Shown: positions 9,971-19,384, numbered from the stretch's first letter. The stretch: 37,713 bases of DNA from Nemertoderma westbladi (GCA_032718475.1 JAUCBJ010000182.1:1-37713); one strand, 5' to 3'. Numbers and translations are program-made. The notes: generated by a model from the letters alone, not told the origin.

Positions 9971-10454
9971 AAGCATAAAAAAGATCAAGTTTGAGATTTA
10001 CTTCATGGACCACAGCGACAGTTACTTGGTGGACCTGCAAGAGACTGGGGGGGGGGGGGGGACCTAACCCTAACATACACAGCCTACGCCTACGCCCCTA
10101 CACCTACTACACCTTAAGAGTGGAACATTGAATGCATTTAGGCAAAATAAATATCGGATTATTTCTGAGAAGAATTATGATGACTTTTGATCAATTGCTA
10201 AGAAATTTGTTTAGATTTATATAAAATACTATCACATACCTATTTGGCCTCTACATTAGATGAATCATTTGATTAAATTATTTAAATTTATTATAATTAA
10301 TATATATTTTTATTAATTAAATCAGTATCATTAATTATTGCATAAAAAGGATAAACATTTTGTTAAAGCCAATAATTAATTTCCACCACCACCAAAATTA
10401 TATTTAGTAAGAATTTTTACATCCCTCCACCAAACACAAGTCTAAAACTTGGAT
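9971..10454. other. AT-rich interior with a 15-G run
   Basis: There is no coding signal. A run of 15 G lies at 10047-10061, followed by CCTAACCCTAAC, two telomere-like units on the opposite strand. The rest is AT-rich simple sequence. Confidence 0.4.
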
Positions 10455-11189
10455 TCAGTAACGGTCTTGGAGGTCAAACCCCCGCAGACCGGCACCATCC
10501 CCAAACCCGAGCGCCCCCCGTGGCCGCCTACCGCCACGCAGGCACAGGGAGTTTGAGCGCAGCAGCGCAAACAATAGGCGCCTCCGCACTCCGCCCAGCA
10601 CACAGGCTAGGACTCGCTCGCGCATCCCACGCTGCCGGGCCACCAGGGTCTCCGCGAGGTGGCGGATTAGGATATCGGCCTCCTTGCACCACACCCCGTC
10701 GGTGGTTCCGACAAGGGGGGTGAAGGAGATCCGACGGTCCTCGCACACTGCGGCATAGTGTACCTTCTTGGCGCAGACCCTCTGCTGGAGAACGGAGTCT
10801 AGGGACCGGTTAACATAAGAGGGGGCGTCAGCGTTTACAACCGCAATGTCAAATGACGCCACTCTCTGTTCGGCCCAGACTCCCCTCGCCAGGAGGTCCG
10901 CCCTTACTCCACCCACCTCGCGGCCCTGTCTGTCCAGGTAGCCGGACGCCAGTGTAACCTCACGCTGGACGCACGAGCCCCCGAACGCGGACGCGATTAA
11001 GTCCCCGAAGACCTCCCGCACCTCATTGTGCCGCTTGATAATCAAGCCCCCCGACTTGCAATTAAGGGCATGGGACGTCGAAAAAGACTCCCCACACCCC
11101 TCGCACTTAGCCGGGAGGCCGGGCGGCGTCAACCCATACATACCGCAAGGCAAGGTTGTCCCGGAACATTTAAATTTATTAGTTATCAA
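10455..11189 (-). pseudogene. Restriction-like endonuclease-type domain fragment
   Basis: The 244-codon ORF has a Cys/His motif C29-x2-C32-x7-H40-x3-C44 (KCEGCG...SHALNC). It is followed by GGLIIKRHNEVRE (R53-H54-N55), then RADLLARG (D98) and ASFDIAVV (D114), and ends near LCLRGGRRP and EDGAGL-like residues. A CCHC finger followed by an RH motif and two acidic strands is the pattern of the restriction-like (PD-(D/E)XK) endonuclease at the C-terminus of R2/CRE/NeSL-type LINEs, and of related retroelement proteins. No reverse transcriptase precedes it, so it is a 5'-truncated remnant. The listed first Met lies in AT-rich DNA and is not a credible start. The region is strikingly GC-rich in an AT-rich setting, with sharp edges near 10440 and 11165, which marks it as an insertion. 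The family call is by motif pattern only. Confidence 0.5.
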
Positions 11190-11714
11190 ACAATTTAATT
11201 GATAATTTAAAATTAAATTATAGGAAATTAATAACTATTTAGAGTCTGACGTCATTTAACGTTAGACTTGCGTTTTTTGCAGAGGCTGGGGGTAGAATGA
11301 AACCAATTTATTGTTTGTATTAACTACACTGTATATCAAACCTCACCAATCATTTAACGATGGTAACGAATGGAGTTTATTTTATTTAGCCACTCACACT
11401 GAATATACGTAGTTCCGTTTTTATATAAATAATTGGCAGTCGAAAATGAACTTATTTAACAAATTTTACCCGGAATAAAAAATAATTCAAAGCTAAATTT
11501 ACGGTATATCGGTAATATAAATCGGCATAAGTACTATATACAGTATTGACTAAATAAACTTCAATAAACAAAAATATGAGAAATAAACAAAACTACAGTA
11601 TAAAAAAATAATACCAAAATTGAAAGAAATATTCAATATTGCATCGTTATAAATTCAATAATATTGCACATCCACATCACAATAATATATTGAAGAACAT
11701 GTAAACTAATTAAT
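11190..11714. other. AT-rich spacer without recognised features
   Basis: This stretch is low-complexity AT-rich DNA with no ORF of note and no recognisable RNA gene. Confidence 0.5.
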
Positions 11715-11717
11715 ATT

Positions 11718-11940
11718 GCAGTTACAGTAGTTATATTATGGGAGTACAAAATAAAGACCTGCAGTTACAGTAGTTATATTATGGGAGTACAAAATAAAGT
11801 CCTAAGACCCAAGACCCAACACCTTAAGACCAAAGACCCTACAAAAGTAAGAGCCCCAGACCTGCAGTTACAGTAGTTATATTATGGGAGTACAAAATAA
11901 AGACCTAATACCCAAAACCCAACACCTTAAGACTAAAGAC
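11718..11940. repeat. 44-bp repeat, three copies, entry to the minisatellite
   Basis: The segment GCAGTTACAGTAGTTATATT followed by ATGGGAGTACAAAATAAA occurs three times, starting near 11718, 11761 and 11863. The first two are directly tandem. The last two are each followed by an AAGACC-rich segment that ends in CTACAAAAGTAAGA, which looks like the ancestral unit of the minisatellite that follows. Confidence 0.8.
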
Positions 11941-13070
11941 CCTACAAAAGTAAGACCCCCCCTTTCCCGCCCTGGTACAAAAGTAAATCCCCCTGGTACA
12001 AAAGTAAGACCCCCCTGGTACAAACGTAAGGCCCCCAGGTACAAACGTAAGACCCACCCCAGGTATAAAAGTAAAACCCCCAGGTACAAACGTAAGACCC
12101 CCCCCCCCCAAGGTACAAAAGTAAGACCCCCTGGTACAAAATTAAGACCCCCTGGTACAAACGTAAGGCCCCCAGGTACAAACGTAAGACCCACGTGGCC
12201 CAGGTACAAAAGTAAAACCCCCTGGTACAAAAGTAAGACACCCTGGTACAAACGTAGGCCCCCAGGTACAAACGTAAGACCCAGCCCCCCCCCCCTCCCC
12301 AAGTTACAAAAGTAAGACTCCCTGGTACAAAAGTAAATTCCACTGGTACAAAAGTAAGACACCCTGGTACAAACGTAAGGCCACCTAGGTACAAACGTAA
12401 GACCCACCCCAGGTACAAAAGTAAGACCCCCCAGGTACAAACGTAAGACCCCCCCCCCCAGGTACAAAAGTTAGACCCCCCCCAGGTACAAACGTAAGGC
12501 CCCCAGGTACAAACGTAAGACCCACGTGGCCCAGGTACAAAAGTAAGACCCCCAAGTACAAACGTAAGACCCCCCCCCCCCCCCCCAAGGTACAAAAGTA
12601 AGACCCCCCCTTCCCCGCCCTGGTACAAAAGTAAATCCCCCTGGTACAAATGTAAGACCCCCTGGTACAAACGTAAGGCCCCCAGGTACAAACGTAAGCC
12701 CCACCCTAGGTACAAAAATAAGACCCACCAGGTACAAACGTAAGACCCCCCCCCCCCCCCAAGGTACAAAAGTAAGACCCCCTGGTACAAACGTAAGACC
12801 CACAGGTACAAACGTAAGACCCACCCAGGTACAAAAGTAAGGCCTCCCAGGTACAAAGGTATGACCCCTCCAGGTACAAAAGTAAGAACCCCCCCCCCCC
12901 CCCAACAAGTACAAAAGTAAGACCCCATTGGTACAAAGGTAAGACTCCCCTGGAACAAAAGTAAGACCTCCAGGTACAAAAGTAAGTCCAAGTATGACCC
13001 CTCCAGGTACAAAAAGTAAGACCCCGCCAAGTACAAAAGTAAGACCCCCCTGGTACAAAAGTAAGACATC
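11941..13070. repeat. ~21-bp GTACAAA(A/C)GTAAGACCCC minisatellite
   Basis: About fifty units follow the consensus GGTACAAAAGTAAGACCCCC with an AAAC variant at the middle (GGTACAAACGTAAG) and variable C-runs. Variants recur in a set order (GGTACAAACGTAAGGCCCCC then GGTACAAACGTAAGACCCAC), giving a higher-order period of about 130-170 bp. The unit is close to a multiple of three and the minus strand lacks stops, so long spurious ORFs with LTFVPGG repeats appear in several frames. These are not genes. Confidence 0.9.
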
Positions 13071-13129
13071 TTGAGTGATAGTTGCATGACACTGAATTAC
13101 AACACTATATTCCGGGGGACCTGGTGCAA

Positions 13130-13683
13130 TAAATATTGACGTGACTAAATTAAATTACAAATTTCTAATACAAGAATGATTCTATTTAACCAATATCAGA
13201 CGTTTTAAATTAACATTAAAAATCGAAGTTAAATTTCAACGTTTGTTTAATATTGGGTTTAGTGATTTATGTTCATGATTAAATTTAACCAATGTCTGAC
13301 GTTTCAAAATAACGTTAAAAATCTATGTTAAAATTCAACGTTTGTTTAACGATTGGGTTTAGTGATTTTTGTACATGATTAAATTTAACCAATGTCAGAC
13401 GCTTCAAAATAACGTTAAAAATTGATGTTAAAATTCAACGTCTGTTTAACGTTTGTGTTTAGTCATTTTTGTTCATGATTAAATTTATCCAATGTCAGAC
13501 GTTTCAAAATAACGTTAAAAATCTATGTTAAAATTGAACGTCGGTTTAACGTTTGGATTTAGTTGATTTTAGACATGTAGTTTTTACGATTATAAGACGT
13601 TAGAAAACGTTTTTTCTAAGATATTTTTATAACTTTATTTTTCTAACCTGAAACAGACTAAAGTCTAACGTTAGATTAGCGTA
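13130..13683. repeat. Right subterminal ~115-bp tandem repeats rich in ACGTTA
   Basis: Four diverged units of roughly 115 bp contain AATTTAACCAATGTCAGACG, then TTCAAAATAACGTTAAAAAT, then TTAAAATTCAACGTTTGTTT. They fill most of the interval before the right inverted terminus. The ACGTTA-type motif is shared with the left subterminal region, which ties the two ends to one element. Confidence 0.75.
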
Positions 13684-13706
13684 ATTAACGTAAAATGTTT
13701 GCAGGG

Positions 13707-14244
13707 CATTGTAGAGCCTATATGCGACGATACTGATGAATGGAGTATCGCTCCTCCCGGTCGAGCTGATCAAACAAAGACTTTAATTCGGGATAATTAC
13801 CTCGAAAGACGTCCTCTCCATTCCCATGCTATGGGACTCAGGACCACCCGGATTTCGTCACGCTCGGTTGACATTGTGCAACGAAACTCGAGCATCCCGT
13901 CTGCAGCGTGGATTTCCTATCTCTGGTTAATCCCCTCGACGATACCGAAGTCGAGCCCCTGCAGAAGTATCTCGACCATGTAATAAAGTCAAATATCTTT
14001 CGACTCGACCCAAAGGGACGACGAAATATCCCTTCTGAAATATATCTGATTGTGGTATTACTCTGCGAATTTACAGCGGATTGCGCGATCACGTTAGCCT
14101 ATGTAAAGTTATTGCGCTATTTTGTTCCCACATCAATCGTGGTTAGCGAACCTCAACCGGGAACATATACTGGTGGATCGACCGTACGAACTGTCGCACA
14201 TCCCTTCTGACCCATTGGAACTTCATCCTTCCGCCGCTGAGGGG
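13707..14244 (+). other. Unrecognised possibly coding segment
   Basis: Between the right inverted terminus and the LINE fragment the composition resembles coding DNA. One plus-strand frame (13908-14210) gives SLVNPLDDTEVEPLQKYLDH and then FRLDPKGRRNIPSEIYLIVV, a hydrophobic stretch. I do not recognise the protein. It could be a fragment of another retrotransposon polyprotein or a relic of a host gene. No start, stop or splice context is convincing. Confidence 0.25.
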
Positions 14245-14289
14245 CTACTACTACTACTAGGATCGGCATGCTGCATTGCAGCTGCATTT

Positions 14290-14853
14290 TTAAGAATGCT
14301 GTGCCGGCTTATCGACAAAATTGCACCGCCACAACTCCCTATCACCCATGACATTTGCTAGAATATCCGCATCTTCAAGGCCAGTGTCCTTTAAGATGCG
14401 TCTCAAGAAAGTCATGGGCTGTCTACCATGCTTATTCACTCCATGAGGCTGCCAAAGTACAAGATTATGCACTGGCTGGTCCTCACGGCGAAAGCAATGT
14501 CCTGCAAAGCGGAGGCGATTTTGTTCTAGTGTCAAGCTTGGGAGAACCAATGAGACACCTCCAATGTTATATAGTGTCTCGTTGGAGATGTGTGCATTGT
14601 ACTTGACACAATGAACCCGGCGTAGCATTCTTGTGAATGTGCCATCCAGAGATTTGGTGTCCTCAGCAGTTAGAGCCCAGCATGGACTCCCATAGAGGAG
14701 TACTGGAACTACTGCTGCTCTAAATAATCGGACCTTAAGTTTCCGATTAATTCTCAGTGACTTCCAAATCCTGGAAAGCCTATTCAAGGCTGCACATGCC
14801 TTTCCCTTACGTATTCGAAGGTCCTCACCTGACTTCCAGATCCATGATCCCAA
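14290..14853 (-). pseudogene. LINE ORF C-terminal fragment
   Basis: This open stretch of 187 codons encodes the region after the reverse transcriptase palm: WKSGEDLRIRKGKACAALNR, LLYGSPCWALTAEDTKSLDG, RLRFAGHCFRRED and the end CNFVDKPAQHS. It differs from the full-length LINE by scattered substitutions, for example KSLRINRKLK for KSPRINRKLK. The upstream reading frame is broken at 14852 by the inserted LINE tail and lost altogether beyond 15044. It lacks the endonuclease and the polymerase active site, so it cannot act alone. Confidence 0.85.
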
Positions 14854-14921
14854 TTTTGTCGATAAGCCGGCACAGCATTCTTATAAATGCAGCTGCAATG
14901 CAGCACGCCGATCCTAGTAGT
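14852..14921 (+). mobile_element. 70-bp LINE tail inserted in inverse orientation
   Basis: The 70 bases from AATTTTGTCGATAAGCCGGC to GATCCTAGTAGT are the complement of the extreme 3' end of the LINE (compare 14251-14331). They lie inside the truncated LINE copy and are flanked by ATCCC at 14847-14851 and again at 14922-14926. The full-length copy has a single ATCCC at that place (ATGATCCCAGGTAAC near 16204). This is therefore a very short LINE insertion with a 5-bp target duplication, in the opposite orientation to its host copy. Confidence 0.85.
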
Positions 14922-15044
14922 ATCCCAGGTAACAGAAGTCATCCACATGCTCAAGCATACCATCTTTTGAGCTTATGCTCATCCGATCAGAGACTTGCTG
15001 AGGACTTTCAATGTTAACTGTAAAAATTTTGGTCTTTCTGGAGT

Positions 15045-15594
15045 GAAACACTCGAATAAAATAAAAACTTTGTGAGAATGGGACACGGCGAATCTACCCA
15101 TGTTCATTTTATACCAGGTGGGATAAATGTTATCCTTCTAAATCATTAATTACCGATAGAAGAACCGATATAATTCGATAAATTTCGCTCGAAAATCACG
15201 AAAATCGCCCTCTAGCGGCAGACGGGCGAACTTCAGACGGCTCTTGCTACGAGTTAGGGCGAGACCTTTCTAACGAGCCATAGCAAGCGAGATTTCATCA
15301 AGATGGGTTCGATTGTATAGCCGATGACAAACACACACACAGACAGACTGACTGACAGACAATCGAGATTTATATATATCAGATATACTGAATATATAAT
15401 AAATATTCCGATAAATTCCGTTGAGAAGTATTCTTAGTATCAATTAACAATAATTGTACCTTTCCATTCAGCACATTAAAAATTGCAAAATTCTGCAGTT
15501 AGCAATAGAGTCGCAATAAATTTACAATAGGGTTGGAGGGCGAAATATGATAAAGGAACAAAATGTTAACTAATTTTTTTTATTGGTGTTGGTG
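15045..15594 (+). other. Unassigned spacer with a retroposon-like tail
   Basis: No ORF is recognised. Around 15330-15395 the plus strand reads ACAAACACACACACAGACAG, then repeated GACTGACAG, then ATTTATATATATC. Such ACAAACACACAGACAGACA-ATATATA endings are common at the 3' end of RTE-type LINEs and their SINEs in invertebrates, so 15080-15400 may be a 3' fragment of another retroposon. Evidence is pattern resemblance only. Confidence 0.3.
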
Positions 15595-15608
15595 TAGTTA
15601 TGGTAGTA
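15595..15608. repeat. Target-site duplication, LINE 3' side
   Basis: TAGTTATGGTAGTA occurs here and again, identically, at 19371-19384. The pair brackets the full-length LINE. Confidence 0.9.
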
Positions 15609-15650
15609 CTACTACTACTAGGATCGGCATGCTGCATTGCAGCTGCATTT

Positions 15651-18600
15651 TTAAGAATGCTGTGCCGGCTTGTCAACAAAATTGCACCGCCACAACTCCC
15701 TATCACCCATGACATTTGCTAGATCATCCGCATCTTTAAGGCCAGTGTCCTTTAAGATGCGTCTCAAGAAAGTCATGGGCTGTCCACCATGCTTATTCAC
15801 TCCATGAGGCTGCCAAAGTACAAGATTATGCACTGGCTGGTCCTCACGGCGAAAGCAATGTCCTGCAAAGCGGAGGCGATTTTGTTCTAGTGTCAAGCTT
15901 GGGGGAACCAATGAGACACCTCCAATGTTATATAGTGTCTGGTTGGAGATGTGTGCATTGTACTTGACACAATGTACCCGGCGTAGCATTCTTGTGAATG
16001 TGCCATCCAGAGATTTGGTGTCCTCAGCAGTTAGAGCCCAGCATGGACTCCCGTAGAGGAGTACTGGAACTACTGCTGCTCTAAATAATCGGACCTTAAG
16101 TTTCCGATTAATTCTAGGTGACTTCCAAATCCTGGAAAGCCTATTCAAGGCTGCCCATGCCTTTCCCTTACGTATTCGAAGGTCCTCACCTGACTTCCGG
16201 ATCCATGATCCCAGGTAACAGAAGTCGTCCACATGCTCAAGCATACCATCCTTTGAGCTTATGCTCATCCGATCAGAGACTTGCTGAGGACTTTCAAAGT
16301 TAACAGTCAGAATTTTGGTCTTTCTGGAGTTAATAAAAAGACCAACACTAGAAGCAGCATGTTCTAATGAGCTGAGGAGCCGCTGGGCTCCCTCTAATGA
16401 TTCTGAGAGTACTCCTAAGTCATCAGCAAAGTCTAGATCAGTTAGGTACTTGGCAGGATTTCCTCGACTTCTGGAGCCAGTAGGTGGAGTTATCATCACC
16501 CCATCATCATTATGATGATCTAAGGACATGCGTAGAACATAGTCAACCACAATAATGAACAAGAATGGTGCAAGTGTGTCTCCTTGGAGGACGCCCCATA
16601 ACACTTCAAATGGTTCTGTGTCACCGTCAACAGTAGACACAAATGTTGTCGAACCATCGTATACTGATCTGATTGCTGCAATAATTTCATCAGGAATCCC
16701 ATATAATGAAAGTATGCTGAACATACGTGAGCGAGAGACTGAATCAAAGGCCTTGAAGAAGTCAACAAAGATAACAGCCAGATGCCTGTCTTTCTTTTTT
16801 GATAACTCTTCAATTATCCTTCTAAGTGCCAAAATGGGCTCCATGGTCCCACGACCTTTACGGAACCCATTCTGATTTCCACGTAGCAGTCTCTCAATGG
16901 GATCCCTGATGCGATTTAATAGAATTCTATTGTATAGTTTTGCAGCGATCGAGATCAATGAGATTCCCCGAAAAGAACCATAGAGTGTTAGGTTGCCCTT
17001 CTTGGGAACTGGCACCAACTTATTTGTTTTCATTTCTTGTGGGACTCTTGTTGTACGGTACATGTCTACTATGATGGGATAGATGAGCTTTAAACACTCA
17101 GGTATTTTAAAGACCTCAGGGGGAACACCATCTACTCCACTGGCACGATTGGTCTTAATGCTCTTTGCAGCAGCCTTCACTTCTGCAAAGGAGATATCGC
17201 CAATGGGAATATCTGGGAGTACAGACTCAGACACTTTTACTTCTATAAAGTTATCAGGCAATACCCTGTCATTATTGAGGAGCTTTTCAAAGTGGGCTTT
17301 CCAACCATTGAGGCGATCGGCTGGTGATTCAGCCTTAACCTTGGTGGTTGGTTGGCTTTTCCGCCCAGTAAGCAGATTGATCGATTTCCATGCCTGGGAT
17401 GATTGCCTGCTGTCGTCAGCATCATTGATGGCATCAACCTGTTGGTTTATTAGCTCCTGTAGATTAACAGAGTACTGCCTGTTCAGGGACCTAGATGCAG
17501 CTTTAACTGCATTCTTGGCCGCTGTAGTCTGTTTGAGTCGGGACTCTTTCTGCGCCTTATGAAGGTCATTTCGGCACTTCTGAATTTTGTTGTCAGTCCA
17601 GGGGGCCCTTTTCCTGTTTCGAGGGTATACAGGAACTGTTTCTGCAGCTGCTAACTTAACTGCTTCTGTAAAGGCAGTATAGCCCTCACAGTGATCTGCC
17701 GCCTCAGAGGCAAGAGCCTCATACCTGTTGCTCAGCTGTAGTGTGAAGCTGGATCTCACACTTGGCTGTTGCAACAGAGAGGACCAGTCATGCCGTGGCA
17801 AGGCAGATTTCGTTGTTCTGCTAGCACGCAGACTAAGTCTTACCTTGGCCACAATAAGGCGGTGATCACTGGAGAAGGGTCGAAGTGTAAATGCATTACA
17901 GTCTTGTATAGAGCTCCTGTATTTCCTACGAAACAGAATATGGTCTATCTGGGACTTGTGACCACTGGGTCCACTATGAGTCCATAGCTTTCCAGTTCGC
18001 TTCTTGAACTGGGTTCCAGCCGAAAACAATCCATTTCCAGAGATAAAATCCTGAAGATGGACAGAATTTCGGTTAACACTATTGCTATAGACCCAGGGCG
18101 ATGTAGGTGATTGATGCAGACTTGCATTAAAGTCTCCCAGGAATGTTAAGAATGCATGCTGATCCACTCCATCAGTTGCTGCTTGTAGATTGTGGTAGAA
18201 ATTTTCCACCTCCTCTACAGGGGCAACACTAGTTGGAGAGTAGCACACAATCAGAACCACCTTAGGAAACTTCTTAGCCAGTCTTCCAGAACATGAGAAG
18301 TGGCAACGGATGATGCGGTTAGAGATTTGGTCTATTTTGTCCAATGCTGCATGTGCAGTTGGATTCATCAATAGACCAATTCCACCATTGCCACTATCAT
18401 CTGCTGACGCGAGGGCGAGTCGCCAACCGCCCCCCATGTCCTTAATCAGAACCTCATCAGTCTGTCCAGTCTGCATTCGGTGCTCTTGAACACCCACTGC
18501 GCTAAGAGAAAGCTTATCTGCCAAGGCAGTCAGCACACCTTGTCGCATTGGGGACCCGAGTGTTAGGGTGTTTACTGAGGCTAGTCTAGTGACTTGCCTC

Positions 18601-18947
18601 AGATTCACCAATGGCTTTGTTGGTCGGGGTGGAACATGAGAGTAGCCTCCAACTCCAGAATCCCTCTCCCCATCACAATCTGGCCTCCCTGGTGACCCAG
18701 GGTTTGGGCCAGAAAGGTCATCAGGAAAGGGACTCAAAGAATTGTTGGCTGCTCTCTCTCCAGTAGGGGGTGAGACAGGCAGCCGGTCAGGAGTTAACAG
18801 ACGCCTGTGAGGCCGATTGTGTCCGGTAATTCCACTGGCCTCTAGTGGCCGGACCTCCGCATTGCTAATGTAATCCATAGTGGGGGTTGGGGGGTGCTTT
18901 TTTGCCGAGTCAGCTCTCGGGGCAAATACCACACCCTGGTTTGCCAT
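15651..18947 (-). CDS. LINE ORF: endonuclease and reverse transcriptase
   Basis: The ORF runs uninterrupted to a stop at 15651-15653. An upstream in-frame TTG exists at 18968, but the first ATG is at 18947 (MANQGVVFAPRADS), which I take as the start (1098 residues). Numbered from 18968, residues about 125-380 form an exonuclease-endonuclease-phosphatase domain with N133, VQEHRM (E162), YSPTS, GDFNA (D279), QIDHILF (D342-H343) and SSDHRL (D368-H369), which nicks target DNA. Residues about 600-890 are reverse transcriptase with FVDFFKAFD (D736, D742), LQGDTLAPFLF and the FADD box (D849-D850). The C-terminus has YLGSWI, RLRFAGHCFRRED and LVLWQPHG, as in RTE/RTE-X-type elements. All catalytic residues are present. 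It should act in cis on its own RNA by target-primed reverse transcription. Confidence 0.9.
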   Translation of the reverse strand: MANQGVVFAPRADSAKKHPPTPTMDYISNAEVRPLEASGITGHNRPHRRLLTPDRLPVSPPTGERAANNSLSPFPDDLSGPNPGSPGRPDCDGERDSGVGGYSHVPPRPTKPLVNLRQVTRLASVNTLTLGSPMRQGVLTALADKLSLSAVGVQEHRMQTGQTDEVLIKDMGGGWRLALASADDSGNGGIGLLMNPTAHAALDKIDQISNRIIRCHFSCSGRLAKKFPKVVLIVCYSPTSVAPVEEVENFYHNLQAATDGVDQHAFLTFLGDFNASLHQSPTSPWVYSNSVNRNSVHLQDFISGNGLFSAGTQFKKRTGKLWTHSGPSGHKSQIDHILFRRKYRSSIQDCNAFTLRPFSSDHRLIVAKVRLSLRASRTTKSALPRHDWSSLLQQPSVRSSFTLQLSNRYEALASEAADHCEGYTAFTEAVKLAAAETVPVYPRNRKRAPWTDNKIQKCRNDLHKAQKESRLKQTTAAKNAVKAASRSLNRQYSVNLQELINQQVDAINDADDSRQSSQAWKSINLLTGRKSQPTTKVKAESPADRLNGWKAHFEKLLNNDRVLPDNFIEVKVSESVLPDIPIGDISFAEVKAAAKSIKTNRASGVDGVPPEVFKIPECLKLIYPIIVDMYRTTRVPQEMKTNKLVPVPKKGNLTLYGSFRGISLISIAAKLYNRILLNRIRDPIERLLRGNQNGFRKGRGTMEPILALRRIIEELSKKKDRHLAVIFVDFFKAFDSVSRSRMFSILSLYGIPDEIIAAIRSVYDGSTTFVSTVDGDTEPFEVLWGVLQGDTLAPFLFIIVVDYVLRMSLDHHNDDGVMITPPTGSRSRGNPAKYLTDLDFADDLGVLSESLEGAQRLLSSLEHAASSVGLFINSRKTKILTVNFESPQQVSDRMSISSKDGMLEHVDDFCYLGSWIRKSGEDLRIRKGKAWAALNRLSRIWKSPRINRKLKVRLFRAAVVPVLLYGSPCWALTAEDTKSLDGTFTRMLRRVHCVKYNAHISNQTLYNIGGVSLVPPSLTLEQNRLRFAGHCFRREDQPVHNLVLWQPHGVNKHGGQPMTFLRRILKDTGLKDADDLANVMGDRELWRCNFVDKPAQHS

Positions 18948-19370
18948 TCCACAGGGTGGGTGTCGCAATGGAGTCAGATATGAGGCCCATCACCCATATC
19001 TACTCTGGCGTACATGACCCACCATTGGCTGTTGCAGCTCATCTGCTGGGTCATGCCCTGTACCCTTGCTGCCAGGTGCAGGTCGCAGTGAAGTGCCCTC
19101 AGAGTGGACATGAGAACACTCTACTCCTAACCAGCCATTGGTAGATCACCATCTGCCTGGTCAGGCCATATACCCCTGCAGCCAAGTATATGGGTCCTTA
19201 ATCCAGGACCAAGGGCGTCCTTATCCCAGAACGAAGGGGGTCCTAGTTACAGGACCAGATTTGCCCTAGTAAGAGGGTCTATGCAGCTACAGGTGGCACC
19301 TCCTTTATGCTGCATGGAGGTGGCAAGTTTTCTTGATCAATGACCTAGAATACCTGACCTGACCGATTAT
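18948..19370 (-). promoter_or_regulatory. LINE 5' UTR, presumed internal promoter
   Basis: The region between the 5' target duplication and the first ATG is GC-richer than its flank and has no ORF continuing into the element frame beyond a TGA near 18990. LINEs carry their promoter within the 5' UTR, so promoter function is expected by family, but no core promoter motif is visible. Confidence 0.4.
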
Positions 19371-19384
19371 TAGTTATGGTAGTA
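19371..19384. repeat. Target-site duplication, LINE 5' side
   Basis: TAGTTATGGTAGTA matches 15595-15608 exactly. It marks the 5' end of the LINE. Confidence 0.9.

Larger units (their letters stand above)
9637..13706. mobile_element. 4-kb element with CCCTGCAAACATTTT inverted termini, family unassigned
   Basis: The left end at 9637 reads CCCTGCAAACATTTT, one extra G, then ACGTTAAT. The right end at 13684-13706 is its inverted complement without that base. The 23-base match with one indel at two sites 4 kb apart in opposite orientation is strong evidence for a cut-and-paste DNA transposon or MITE-like element. Both subterminal regions are dense in ACGTTA. No clear target-site duplication is visible: the flanks read ACTCACA and CATTGTA, with only a possible 2-base CA in common. 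No transposase ORF is seen. The interior carries a GC-rich endonuclease-like ORF and a minisatellite, which may be later insertions. I cannot assign a superfamily. Confidence 0.65.
14245..15044 (-). mobile_element. 5'-truncated LINE, same family as the full-length copy
   Basis: The sequence is about 95 percent identical by eye to 15604-16335 of the full-length LINE. It ends (3' end, left side) in the same CCTAGTAGTAGTAG tail on the minus strand, and homology stops on the right at CTGGAGT (15044). This is the usual 5'-truncated product of target-primed reverse transcription. Relative to the full-length copy it has a 70-bp foreign piece at 14852-14921. I see no clear target-site duplication. 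Confidence 0.85.
15609..19370 (-). mobile_element. Full-length LINE (RTE-like), intact
   Basis: This 3762-bp element on the minus strand has a 5' UTR of about 420 bp, one long intact ORF and a short 3' UTR of about 40 bp ending in GCCGATCCTAGTAGTAGTAG. It is flanked by a perfect 14-bp duplication. A single ORF with an apurinic-type endonuclease and reverse transcriptase, a very short 3' UTR and a short-repeat tail instead of poly(A) agree with the RTE group. Two 5'-truncated relatives and one 70-bp tail are also in this window, so the family has been active. The intact ORF and perfect duplications suggest recent insertion. Confidence 0.9.

Noticed and set aside
10061-10074. Interstitial telomeric repeat CCTAACCCTAAC
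   Set aside because: Only two units next to a G-run. Too short to claim a former chromosome end.
11941-13070. CRISPR array
   Set aside because: Units are contiguous without unique spacers, the setting is eukaryotic and there are no cas-like genes.
11877-13092. Long minus-strand ORFs (up to 381 codons) of repeated LTFVPGG/YFCTRG residues
   Set aside because: They are produced by the ~21-bp minisatellite, whose unit is near a multiple of three and lacks stops. Several frames are open at once and there is no unique sequence.
16520-18127. Other ORFs in the LINE region on both strands
   Set aside because: They overlap the intact 1.1-kilocodon LINE ORF and contain no independent motif.
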